This document shows, piece after piece, positions 25,416 through 33,453 of a stretch of DNA of 64,000 bases. Every line of letters begins with the position of its first letter. Positions within the stretch are counted from its first letter, which is position 1. Source of the stretch: Variovorax saccharolyticus (GTDB lineage: Bacteria; Pseudomonadota; Gammaproteobacteria; Burkholderiales; Burkholderiaceae_C); the NCBI RefSeq assembly GCF_030316765.1, contig NZ_JASZYT010000005.1, forward strand, positions 124,001 through 188,000. The letters run 5' to 3'. Below the pieces are notes generated by a model that saw only the letters and a program-made list of their open reading frames with translations, did not search any database and was not told where the DNA came from. Made by a program: the position numbers and the translations under genes.

Positions 25416-26855
25416 TCAGCCGCGCTCGTGCTGCCGCTCGCGCAGCCGCATGCGCAGGCCGATCGGCGTCATCGTGAATGACAGATGCTCGCGGGCCGGA
25501 CTGCCGTCCGGCGTGCCGACGCTTGCAAGGTCGAAGCTGTTGAGCAGTTGGGCCATCGCCATCTTCATCTCGAGCAGCGCCAGATAGCGCCCGGGGCACA
25601 TGCGAGGCCCGGCGCCGAAGGGCATCGAGATGCGCTTGGCACGACCGGCCATGGCGCCGGCCGGGCCGTCGGCCAGCCAGCGCCCGGGCTCGAAGGCCGC
25701 CGCGTTCGACAGATGGCCGTCGCTCACGCTGTCGATGCGCATCAGGTCGATCACCACCGTTCCTGCGGGCACCTGCACGTCGCCCACCCGGGTGTCCCGC
25801 TCGGCCTGCAGCGCGAGGATCGGCGCCACCGGCTTGAGCCGCATCGTCTCGTGCGTGCAGGCCTCGACGAAATCGAGCTGCGCCAGGTGCTCGAGGCTCG
25901 GGCAGCGCGTGTCGCCCAGCACGCCGCGCACTTCGGCGGTGGCGCGCTGCAAGGCCTCGGGATGGCGCCACAGCAGGTCGATCATCCAGGCGATGGTGTT
26001 GGCGGTCGTGTCCTCGCCGGCCAGCAGCATGGTGAGCACGTTGCCGGCCACCTGCTGGTCGGTGATGCCGCTGCCGGGCTCGTCGGCCGCGGCGATCATG
26101 GCCTCCAGCAGATTGCGCGGCTGGGTGCGCAGCGCGGGGTCGGCCGCCATCCGGCCGCGCGCTTCGGCGATGAAGCCCGCCACCGCCTCGTTGACCGCCA
26201 GCACACCGCGCTTGAGTTCCCGGTCGGCCGCGGTCGGCAGCAGGCGCCAGGTCGGCAGCGGCGCCAGCATGCGCTTGAGCAGGGCCGGGAAGATCTTGTC
26301 CAGATGCTGCTGGATCACGTCGCCGTCGGACTCCAGCGTGTTGACCTCGGCACCGAAGGCGAGCCCGGCGATCGTGTCGACGGTGTAGCGCATCAGGTCG
26401 GCCTGCAGGTCGATGGCCTCGCCGCGCCGCGCGGCCGCCTGCCATCGGCCGACCAGCCGTTCGGCGACCTTCTGCAGCGACGGGAAGTAGTGCCGCACGT
26501 GGGCGGGATCGAAACTGGCCATGACCATGCGGCGCTGTCGCCGCCAGTCTTCGCCGTTGGCGCCGAAGAGGCCGGGCTGGAGGCCCATCTCGGACGCCAC
26601 GGCCTGGAGGCGGACGGTGCGCTTGAAGCCCTCGGGCCGGTCGCGAAGCGTCATGGCCACGGCTTCGTGATCGCCAACGATCAGGATCTTGCGGCGGCCC
26701 ATCTGCAGCTTGAAGTAGGGGCCGAACTCGCGGCACCACTGCTCCAGCTGCTGGTGCATGCGCGCCGCGTCGATCTGCAGCAGGTTGCCGATCAGGGGGG
26801 CGCCGCGCGGCCCCGGCAGGTCGGCGATGCGGCGCGATGCGAGGGTTTCCATCAT
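25416..26855 (-). CDS. Cytochrome P450 (stand-alone)
   Basis: A 479-residue class-I-type soluble P450 with LPGPRGAPLIGNLLQID at the start, I-helix MLLAGEDTTANTIAWMID, ETMRLKPVAP (ExxR), and heme loop FGAGPRMCPGRYLALLEMKM with the Cys ligand. Length is normal. Two start codons (26855, 26852) overlap the stop of the upstream flavoenzyme, so the pair is translationally coupled. No ferredoxin or ferredoxin reductase is nearby, so electrons must come from elsewhere. The pairing with a berberine-bridge-type oxidase suggests a joint oxidative pathway, perhaps of a secondary metabolite or plant compound. The substrate is unknown. Confidence 0.9.
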   Translation of the reverse strand: MMETLASRRIADLPGPRGAPLIGNLLQIDAARMHQQLEQWCREFGPYFKLQMGRRKILIVGDHEAVAMTLRDRPEGFKRTVRLQAVASEMGLQPGLFGANGEDWRRQRRMVMASFDPAHVRHYFPSLQKVAERLVGRWQAAARRGEAIDLQADLMRYTVDTIAGLAFGAEVNTLESDGDVIQQHLDKIFPALLKRMLAPLPTWRLLPTAADRELKRGVLAVNEAVAGFIAEARGRMAADPALRTQPRNLLEAMIAAADEPGSGITDQQVAGNVLTMLLAGEDTTANTIAWMIDLLWRHPEALQRATAEVRGVLGDTRCPSLEHLAQLDFVEACTHETMRLKPVAPILALQAERDTRVGDVQVPAGTVVIDLMRIDSVSDGHLSNAAAFEPGRWLADGPAGAMAGRAKRISMPFGAGPRMCPGRYLALLEMKMAMAQLLNSFDLASVGTPDGSPAREHLSFTMTPIGLRMRLRERQHERG

Positions 26856-28666
26856 GCGATCCGGGTGAAGCCGTCGGCGCTCCAGCGCTCGCTGCCGACG
26901 CCGTGGTGGACGAAGAACAGGCCGTCGGGGTCGTAACGGTCCTTGGCCGCGAGCAGCCGCGGATAGTTGGCGCCCCAGAAGGAGCGTTGCCAGTCGGGCT
27001 CGAAGTAGTTGCTTTCCGAGAGGTACGAGCCGGGCTGCGGGACGCGCTTGCGCAGTTCGTCGACCGCGCGGCCGATCGCCGCGGCCTGGCGGCGCGCCAG
27101 CGCGGCGTCGGGCTCGCGCCCCGCCACGCCGGGCAGCGCCGGCGGGCCGTCGGCGCCGCTGATGACCAGCGCGAAGGCGTCCAGCACGGCCGGGTTCATC
27201 GCGGTATCGCGGGCGGCGGCGATGGCTTCGGGCGGCGCCCCCGCCAGGCCCTTGTTGACGTGCAGCGACACTCGCCAGTGCCGGCTGGCGTCGAACAGCG
27301 CGTCGCAGAGGGTCGGACGGCGCTCGGGATGCAGCAGGGCGGCGGGCAGCCATGCCGATTGGTAGCCGTGCAGCACCTGGCCCGCCTGGCCCTGGTCGCC
27401 GGGCCAGAAGACATTGCCTTCGGGTGCGCCGGGCCGGTCGTCGGTGCTGATGAATCCGAGGGCGCGCTTGATCAGGGTCGGGGACCAGAAGTCGCGCGCC
27501 GAGGTCGAGACGATCTTGAGCGGCGAGAACTCGATCTTGAACGCCTCGGGCTCTGCCTCGACCGCGTCGAGGAAGGGCCGCCAGACCGCCTGCGCCTCGC
27601 TCCGGCTCAGGCCCTGGAACACCATCTCGAGGCGCAGCGTGTTGTCGGGCCGCAGGCGGATCTGCTCGCCCCAGTGCGGGTTGTGCAGGCTGCCGGCGTA
27701 GAAGTCGACCATCAGGCCGATCAGGCGGCGGAAGGCCGCTGCCGAAGAGGCCTTGATCGTCATGTTGACCGCGCCGAAGGATTCGGGGAGCGCATGCACC
27801 TTCAGGGTCAGGCGCGTGACCACGCCGAGGCTGCCGCCGCCGCCGCCCTTGAGGCCCCAGAACAGCTCCGGTTCGCTGCAGGCGTTGGCGATCCGCACGC
27901 GGCCGTCGGCGGTCACGACTTCGGCCTCCAGCAGGCTGCCCGAGGCCAGCCCGTAGGCCTTCGAGAAGCTGCCGAAGCCGCCGCTCTGCACCAGTCCGGC
28001 AACGCCGACCGTCATGCAGCCGCCGCCTTGCACGTAGCCGCCACCACGGGTGGTCACGGCGTCGTAGACATGGGCCCAGATCGCGCCGGCGCCGACCGAG
28101 ACCGCCCGCGTGGGCGCCGCCTGCGCGTCGCAGCCCTTGGCGACGAAGGACTCGTGCAGCCTGACCTGGTTCATGCGGCGGGTCCACACCAGCAGCGAAT
28201 CGGGTGCGTTGGAGGTGCCCTGGTAGCTGTGGCCGCCGCCCTTGACCACCAGGCGGAGCCTGTTCTTGCGCGCGAAGTCGACCGCCGCGACGACGTCGGC
28301 GGTGCTGCGCGCCGCCACCGCATGGACGCTCGGGCTGGAGGTCCACGCATCGACCCAGCCGAGGGTCTGCGTGAGGCCGATCTCGTCGCCGAGGAAATAG
28401 GGGTTCTTGACCGCCTTGAAGAACTGCGTGCAGGCGGGCCCGGCGGGCGCCTCGAGGCAGGGCGCGAAAGGCGATGGCACCTTGACCAGCGCGTCGCCGC
28501 CCAGCTGGTCGCCGAACTGCCTCCATTGCGCTTCGGAAGGCCAGTCCGGGTCGCCGGGGCGCACGCGGGAGGCCGGGGGGGCGGCGGCGTGCGCTGGTGC
28601 CAGCGGCCCGAAGGGGTTTGCGAACTGGGCAGCGGCGGCGATCTGCAGCAGACGTCTTCTGTTCAC
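26852..28666 (-). CDS. FAD-linked oxidase, berberine-bridge-enzyme type, Tat-exported
   Basis: A 604-residue flavoprotein. The N-terminus MNRRRLLQIAAAAQFA is a probable twin-arginine signal. The PCMH-type FAD domain holds VVKGGGHSYQGTSNAP, whose His is the usual 8-alpha FAD attachment site. GGGCMTVGVAGLVQSGGFG follows, where the Cys aligns with the 6-S-cysteinyl site of bicovalent enzymes. The C-terminal BBE domain ends with WGANYPRLLAAKDRYDPDGLFFVHHGVG. The GTG at 28666 is preferred because AAGGGA lies just upstream and a Tat signal then begins; an upstream ATG at 28680 in another frame stops at once. It is coupled to the downstream P450. Confidence 0.87.
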   Translation of the reverse strand: MNRRRLLQIAAAAQFANPFGPLAPAHAAAPPASRVRPGDPDWPSEAQWRQFGDQLGGDALVKVPSPFAPCLEAPAGPACTQFFKAVKNPYFLGDEIGLTQTLGWVDAWTSSPSVHAVAARSTADVVAAVDFARKNRLRLVVKGGGHSYQGTSNAPDSLLVWTRRMNQVRLHESFVAKGCDAQAAPTRAVSVGAGAIWAHVYDAVTTRGGGYVQGGGCMTVGVAGLVQSGGFGSFSKAYGLASGSLLEAEVVTADGRVRIANACSEPELFWGLKGGGGGSLGVVTRLTLKVHALPESFGAVNMTIKASSAAAFRRLIGLMVDFYAGSLHNPHWGEQIRLRPDNTLRLEMVFQGLSRSEAQAVWRPFLDAVEAEPEAFKIEFSPLKIVSTSARDFWSPTLIKRALGFISTDDRPGAPEGNVFWPGDQGQAGQVLHGYQSAWLPAALLHPERRPTLCDALFDASRHWRVSLHVNKGLAGAPPEAIAAARDTAMNPAVLDAFALVISGADGPPALPGVAGREPDAALARRQAAAIGRAVDELRKRVPQPGSYLSESNYFEPDWQRSFWGANYPRLLAAKDRYDPDGLFFVHHGVGSERWSADGFTRIA

Positions 28667-28727
28667 AGGATCCCTTTCATCGAGGACTGCGTTCGAGGAG
28701 CCGGCTGAAGTATGCCGAATACGGGGC

Positions 28728-29381
28728 TCAGCCCTGTTGCTCGATCGCCGCCTGCACGATCGGCCGGGCCCATTCGGGGGTCGCCTGCAGGGCGGCGGCA
28801 TCGTCGGCAGGAGGAAACACGAGGCGGCCGCCGATGGTTTCGAGCAGCAGCACCGGGTCTGGAATTTCCTCGCCCGGCGCCGCCTCGGCGCTGTTGTCGA
28901 AGACCTGCAGGCGCGCCAGCAGCGGCATCAGGCGGATCAGGTTGATGCGCGAGCTGATCCAGCGTTCGCGGATCTTGGCCACCGGGATGTCGTGGCCGCC
29001 GCTGGCAACCCGCGCCTGCACCCGCCGCAGGTGCATCTCGGCCGAGGCGAGGCCGCAGAAGATCATGACCACGTCGTGGCTGCGCGAGGCCCGGGCCAGC
29101 ATTTCGGGGATGGTGTTGGCGCCTAGGGTGGTCTCGAAGGCGTGGTTGCGGCCGTCGGCGATTGCGGCGGCCAGCTGGGCGCGGCCGAATTCCCAGGCGC
29201 GGGCGTTGGCGTCGACCGCCCCGAGGCCGAGCTGCGCGACCAGTTCGCGCGCATAGGTGTCGGGGTTGAACCAGGCCAGCCCGTGCTCGGCGAGCAGGGC
29301 GCCGCCGACCGAACTCTTGCCGGCGCCATTGACACCGGCCAGCACGAAGATGAAGGGCCGCGCCTTGCGGGCCGAGGCCAT
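28728..29381 (-). CDS. Zeta-toxin family kinase
   Basis: A 217-residue P-loop kinase. Walker A is GVNGAGKSS (Lys22), followed by WFNPDTYARELVAQLG with the catalytic-type Asp, GRNHAFETTLG, and the lid arginines in RERWISSRINLIRLMP. This matches zeta/PezT-type proteins that phosphorylate UDP-activated sugars such as UDP-N-acetylglucosamine and block wall synthesis. A non-toxic metabolic kinase cannot be excluded. Its ATG overlaps the stop of the upstream Phd-like gene (TGATG). The partner is not the epsilon or PezA antitoxin of the classical systems. Confidence 0.85.
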   Translation of the reverse strand: MASARKARPFIFVLAGVNGAGKSSVGGALLAEHGLAWFNPDTYARELVAQLGLGAVDANARAWEFGRAQLAAAIADGRNHAFETTLGANTIPEMLARASRSHDVVMIFCGLASAEMHLRRVQARVASGGHDIPVAKIRERWISSRINLIRLMPLLARLQVFDNSAEAAPGEEIPDPVLLLETIGGRLVFPPADDAAALQATPEWARPIVQAAIEQQG

Positions 29382-29728
29382 CAGAACGAAGCGCCGGCCT
29401 TCGGACGCCGCGCCAGCTTGCCGCGGGCTTCGAACAGGGCGCCGACCCGCTGCGAGGCCTCGGGCTGCTGCAGCACGGCGAGGCGGCTGTCGAATCGGCC
29501 CGAGAGCTCCTGGAGCACCGATTGCTCGCGGGCACTGAGGGTCGACAGGTCTTCGGTCAACTGCTGGTAGGTGGCGGCGTCGAGCAGCACCATTTCGACC
29601 GCGGCATGGTTCGTGATGGCCACACTGCCGCTCTGGCGGACCAGGCGCACGACGTCGCCCCATTTGTTCTTCACCTGCGAGGCATTCTGGCGCGGGAGGT
29701 CGTCGAGGGCGGGCAGGGCGGTGATCAT
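29381..29728 (-). CDS. Phd/YefM-like antitoxin paired with zeta toxin
   Basis: A 115-residue protein. Residues about 10-60 (LPRQNASQVKNKWGDVVRLVRQSGSVAITNHAAVEMVLLDAATYQQL) match the DNA-binding Phd/YefM fold: a short strand, a helix, then the VAITNHxxxxMVLL hairpin. The C-terminal half is helical and charged, the part that would neutralise a toxin. The gene is coupled to the zeta kinase. A palindrome 21 bp before the ATG fits autorepression. GGAG lies before the ATG. Together they form a probable type II toxin-antitoxin module. Confidence 0.8.
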   Translation of the reverse strand: MITALPALDDLPRQNASQVKNKWGDVVRLVRQSGSVAITNHAAVEMVLLDAATYQQLTEDLSTLSAREQSVLQELSGRFDSRLAVLQQPEASQRVGALFEARGKLARRPKAGASF

Positions 29729-29748
29729 GGCGGGACTCCGAGTGGAGT

Positions 29749-29761
29749 TGCCATTATGGCA
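29749..29761. promoter_or_regulatory. Probable autoregulatory operator of the toxin-antitoxin pair
   Basis: TGCCAT-A-ATGGCA (minus-strand reading) is a perfect 6-bp inverted repeat with one central base. It contains a CATAAT -10-like hexamer and lies directly upstream of the Phd-like gene. A flanking TGGCCATTTT half-repeat extends it upstream. This is the usual placement for a Phd-type repressor site. Confidence 0.6.
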
Positions 29762-29791
29762 AAAATGGCCAGATTGTGCGTGGTGATGGGC

Positions 29792-30952
29792 TCAGCCCGC
29801 CGCGGCACGGATGGCTTCGGAAATCCGGCCCAGGTCCGGTTCCACCCCGATGCCCGGCGCCTCGCCCAGGTTCACGCGCCCGTCCTCGCCCGGATGCCGG
29901 AGCGCGGGGGCGACCTCCGTTCGGAGAGGGTTGTCGTTGGCATCCACTTCCAGCAGGCCATCGCCGCCTGCCGCAGCCAGCAGGTGCGCCGACGCCAGCA
30001 GGCCCACGCCTGCTCCCAGGTAGTGCGGGCAATAGCGCAAGCCGGCGGCCTGCGCGCGTCGAATCACCGGCAGGCATGCCGAGATGCCGCCCCACTTGGC
30101 GGCGTCGGGCTGCAGCACCGACAGCACGTCGGCGCGCAGCGCGGCATCGAAGTCTTCGTCGCCCGCGATGTTCTCCCCGGCCGCCAGCGCGATCCCGGTG
30201 CATGCCTTCAGCGCCTGCCAGTCGCTCCACGGGCGATCGGCACGCAGGGGCTCTTCGAGCCAGCGCAGCGCATAGGGCGCGAGCAGCGGCGCCATGCGCT
30301 GCGCCTCGGCCAAGGTCCAGCTCTGGTTGGCGTCCGCCATCAGCTCGGCATCGTCTCCCAGCGCGCGCCGCATCGCATCGAGATTGGCGAGGTCGCGCTC
30401 CTGCCCGAAGCCGATCTTGAGCTTGAATGCGCGGTAGCCCTCGTCGCGCCGGCGCAGTGCCATCCGCTCGGGCTGGTCGGGATTGATCCCGCTCGCATAG
30501 ACCGGGACGCTGCCCCGCGTGCCGCCGAGGTGGCGGTACAGCGGCTGGCCGGCGCGGCGCGCGCTCAGATCCCACAGGGCCAGGTCGATGCCCGCGATCG
30601 TCTGCGCGATCGGCCCCTGCTCGCCCGACTGAATGGCCAGCACCGCCGTGCGTTCGGTCAGCGTCGCCCAGGCCTGTGCCGGGCCCGCGAAGGCCTGGCC
30701 GAGCAGCAGGGGCGCCATCACCGTGTCCAGCAGGCGCGCCCGGTGCTCTGCGCCGCAAGCGGGGAAGTTGCACCAGATCTCGCCCCAGCCGACCGCGCCA
30801 TCCGCATCCTCCGCGCGCACGAACACGGCCGGCCTGTCGTGCATGACGCCGAACGAGGTGCGCACCGGCGTCGTCACGGGGTAGCGGAACACCACCGCCT
30901 CGAGTCGGGCCAGGGTGATGGAGAGGGCGGGCAGCGGCGGGGCGTCGGTCAT
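29792..30952 (-). CDS. Mandelate racemase/muconate lactonizing enzyme family protein
   Basis: A 386-residue enolase-superfamily enzyme. A capping domain (about 1-130) is followed by a barrel with the KLKIG lysine motif (residues about 183-187), metal ligands in LMADANQSW, RWLEEPL and AAGENI, and DAAKWGGISA near the last strand. It should abstract a proton alpha to a carboxylate in a sugar acid or related hydroxy acid; the exact substrate cannot be told. The ATG overlaps the GntR stop (ATGA), so regulator and enzyme are co-translated. A divergent importer and GMC oxidoreductase lie beyond the regulator and probably feed the same route. Confidence 0.88.
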   Translation of the reverse strand: MTDAPPLPALSITLARLEAVVFRYPVTTPVRTSFGVMHDRPAVFVRAEDADGAVGWGEIWCNFPACGAEHRARLLDTVMAPLLLGQAFAGPAQAWATLTERTAVLAIQSGEQGPIAQTIAGIDLALWDLSARRAGQPLYRHLGGTRGSVPVYASGINPDQPERMALRRRDEGYRAFKLKIGFGQERDLANLDAMRRALGDDAELMADANQSWTLAEAQRMAPLLAPYALRWLEEPLRADRPWSDWQALKACTGIALAAGENIAGDEDFDAALRADVLSVLQPDAAKWGGISACLPVIRRAQAAGLRYCPHYLGAGVGLLASAHLLAAAGGDGLLEVDANDNPLRTEVAPALRHPGEDGRVNLGEAPGIGVEPDLGRISEAIRAAAG

Positions 30953-31677
30953 GGCTTGAGGTTCATTTCGACGTGGATCGCATCGCCGCGGTAGGTCACC
31001 TCGGCAAAGTAGATGACGCGGCCGGCCTCGTCCCGGAACACGCGGCGCACCTCGGCCACCGGCGCGTTGACCGGCACGCCGATCAGGTGGGCGACCTCGA
31101 GGTCGGCCGTGCCGATGGTCAGCACCTGATGCGCGTGCGCGATCGTCACGCCCTTCATCGAGGCCAGCAGGGGGATCACGGTTTCGTCGCGGAAGCGCTT
31201 GGGGCTGCGGCGGAAGATGCGCTCGTCGAGGTGGATGTTGATCACGCAGTAGGGCTGGCCGTCGCGCGAGTGCACCCGGCGCATGAACACGTAGCGCTCG
31301 GCCGGCGTGCCTTCGTCGGGACGCAGCGCGGGGGCGGTGGTCGACTCGTCGATGTTGACGATCTGCGGCTCCGTGTCGCGGTACATGCGGGCCAGTTCGT
31401 CGAGCGTGGTCACCACGTTGAGCCAGCGCTCGTGGGCGGGGCGCCCGGTGACGAAGGTGCCGCGGCCCTGCTGCGGCGAGACCAGGCCGTCGCGCGCCAG
31501 CAGGTCGATCGCCTGCCGCACGGTGACGCGCGCCACGCCGAACTCCACGCCCAGCTCCTCGAGCGACGGCAGCCGATGCCCCTGGATCCACAGGCCGCGT
31601 GCGATGCGCTGGCGCAGCACGTCGGCCACCTGCAGGTAGCGGGGGATCGGGCTGGCGGAAAAGTGCAGGGCGGACAT
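30949..31677 (-). CDS. GntR-family (HutC/UTRA) transcriptional regulator
   Basis: A 242-residue regulator. The winged helix (about 8-75) is PIPRYLQVADVLRQRI, LPSLEELGVEFGVARVTVRQAIDLLARDGLVSPQQGRGTFV. The UTRA effector domain (about 90-240) is YVFMRRVHSRDGQPYCVINIHLDE, HAHQVLTIGTADLEVAHLIGVP. It is the first gene of a two-gene unit with the enolase-superfamily enzyme and is divergent from the importer, so it very likely represses both directions until the substrate or an intermediate binds. Confidence 0.9.
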   Translation of the reverse strand: MSALHFSASPIPRYLQVADVLRQRIARGLWIQGHRLPSLEELGVEFGVARVTVRQAIDLLARDGLVSPQQGRGTFVTGRPAHERWLNVVTTLDELARMYRDTEPQIVNIDESTTAPALRPDEGTPAERYVFMRRVHSRDGQPYCVINIHLDERIFRRSPKRFRDETVIPLLASMKGVTIAHAHQVLTIGTADLEVAHLIGVPVNAPVAEVRRVFRDEAGRVIYFAEVTYRGDAIHVEMNLKP

Positions 31678-31752
31678 GAGAACGGGCGCAGAAGCTTATG
31701 CGGAAAAAGTCGAAGAACTGCAGGTCGGACAGGGGTGGTCTGCTAAAGGTCT

Positions 31753-31768
31753 GGTCTATAGTATGACC
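31753..31768. promoter_or_regulatory. Possible GntR-family operator
   Basis: GGTC-N8-GACC with an AT-rich centre lies in the 145-bp divergent gap between the GntR gene and the permease gene. HutC-type regulators bind dyads of this general size. The arms are only 4 bp, so the call is weak. No other structure is evident in this gap. Confidence 0.33.
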
Positions 31769-31822
31769 TGACTGATCGAGCACAACAACACGGCCACCGG
31801 CCATGCTTCCAGGAGACCCGTT

Positions 31823-32593
31823 TTGACGCCACCCTTCTCGGCGCCCCGGCGTGCCGCCCTGATACTCGCGCCCTGGCTGGCGTTGCTGCTGGCGTGGTAC
31901 GCAGTGCGCGCCAGCGGACTGGTCAACCCTGCCCTGGTGCCGGCGCCGCACCAGGTGGCGGCCAAGTTCGTCGAGCTGGCGCGCGACCGTCTGCCGCTCG
32001 ACGTCTGGATGTCCACGCAGCGGGTGTTCATCGGCGTCACCCTGGGCACGCTGCTGGCCGTGCCGGTGGGGTTCTGCCTGGGCTGGTACAAGGGCCTGCG
32101 CAGCTTCGTGGACCCGGTGATCAACTTCTTCCGCGCCCTGCCGCCGATCGCGCTGATCCCGCTGGTGATCGTGTACTTCGGCATCGGCGAGGCGGCCAAG
32201 ACGGCGATCCTCTTCTACGCCTCCTTCTTCGCCGGCGTGATCGTGATGTACGAAGGCATCGCGCAGATCAGCCCGATCTACGTGCGCGTGGCACGCACGC
32301 TGGGCGCCAACGACTTCGAGATCTTCGCCAAGGTGATCGTGCCGCTGACGGTGCCGCACATCCTCACGGCGATCCGCGTGGCGCTGGGCGTGGCCTGGGC
32401 CACGCTGGTGGCTTCCGAGCTGATCGCCGCGCAGCAGGGGCTGGGCGCGCTGATCCAGAACGCCTCCGCCTTCTTCCAGCTCGACATCATCTACGTGGGC
32501 ATCATCTGCATCGGCTTCATCGCGCTGGTCATGGACCTGCTGCTGCGCGCCCTGAGCCGCCGCCTGGTGGCCTGGCAGGACCGCATCGCATGA
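31823..32593 (+). CDS. ABC transporter permease (SsuC/TauC-like)
   Basis: A 256-residue inner-membrane subunit with about six transmembrane helices. The cytoplasmic EAA coupling loop is ARTLGANDFEIFAKVIVPLTVPHILTAIRVALGVAWATLV. It belongs to the nitrate/sulfonate/taurine importer group, which carries many small carboxylates, sulfonates and pyrimidine precursors. Its TGA overlaps the ATG of the ATPase gene (ATGA). It is divergent from the GntR regulator. Confidence 0.92.
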   Translation: MTPPFSAPRRAALILAPWLALLLAWYAVRASGLVNPALVPAPHQVAAKFVELARDRLPLDVWMSTQRVFIGVTLGTLLAVPVGFCLGWYKGLRSFVDPVINFFRALPPIALIPLVIVYFGIGEAAKTAILFYASFFAGVIVMYEGIAQISPIYVRVARTLGANDFEIFAKVIVPLTVPHILTAIRVALGVAWATLVASELIAAQQGLGALIQNASAFFQLDIIYVGIICIGFIALVMDLLLRALSRRLVAWQDRIA

Positions 32594-33420
32594 GCCAGCT
32601 CGCCACCCAGACCGAGGCGCCAGTGCGCGTCTCCTTCCGCGACGTGTCGGTGGAGTTCCCCACCGCGCAGGGCCCGATGCGGGTGCTCGACGGCGTGTCG
32701 CTCGACATCCGCCAGGGCGAGTTCGTGTCGATCATCGGGCCGTCGGGATGCGGCAAGACGACGCTCATGAACATCCTCGGCGGCTTCCAGCAGCCCACCG
32801 AGGGCCAGGTGCTGCTCGACGGCCAGCCGGTGCGCGGGCCCGGCCCGGACCGCGGCGTGATCTTCCAGGAGTACGGCGTCTTCCCCTGGCTCACGGTGCG
32901 GCAGAACATCGCCTTCGGCCTCAAGCTCGCGGGCAACAAGATCCCGAAGCCCGAGCACCAGGCCATCGTCGAGCGCTACATGGCGCTGATGGGCCTCAAG
33001 GATTTCGCCGACCATTTCCCCAAGCATCTCTCGGGGGGCATGCGCCAGCGGCTCGCGATCGCGCGCGCCTACGCGGTGCGGCCGCAGTTCCTGCTGATGG
33101 ACGAGCCCTTCGGCGCGCTCGACGCCCAGACCCGCAGCGCGATGCAGGACCTGCTGCTCGAGGTGCTCCAGACCGAAGGCAAGACCGTGCTGCTCATCAC
33201 GCATTCGGTCGAGGAGGCGATCTACCTGTCCTCGCGCATCGTGGTGGTGACGGCGCGGCCGGCGCGCATCCGCACCGTCATCGACGTGCCCTTTGGCTAC
33301 CCGCGCGCGGAGAACGTGCACGCGGATCCGCGCTTCGGCGTGCTGCGCGCCCAGATCCACGAACTGGTGATGCAGGAATACGCAGCGCAGGCCCGCCAGA
33401 CGCTGCGCATGGCCGATTGA
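32590..33420 (+). CDS. ABC transporter ATP-binding protein (SsuB/TauB-like)
   Basis: A 276-residue ATPase with Walker A GPSGCGKTT, Q-loop VIFQEYGVFPW, signature LSGGMRQR, Walker B LLMDEPFGALD and switch His in ITHSVEEA. All motifs are intact. It powers the SsuC-like permease it overlaps. The C-terminal 45 residues are an extension typical of the taurine/nitrate class. Confidence 0.93.
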   Translation: MSQLATQTEAPVRVSFRDVSVEFPTAQGPMRVLDGVSLDIRQGEFVSIIGPSGCGKTTLMNILGGFQQPTEGQVLLDGQPVRGPGPDRGVIFQEYGVFPWLTVRQNIAFGLKLAGNKIPKPEHQAIVERYMALMGLKDFADHFPKHLSGGMRQRLAIARAYAVRPQFLLMDEPFGALDAQTRSAMQDLLLEVLQTEGKTVLLITHSVEEAIYLSSRIVVVTARPARIRTVIDVPFGYPRAENVHADPRFGVLRAQIHELVMQEYAAQARQTLRMAD

Positions 33421-33453
33421 ACCCTTGCCGCTTTCAACCCAGGAGACTCACCC

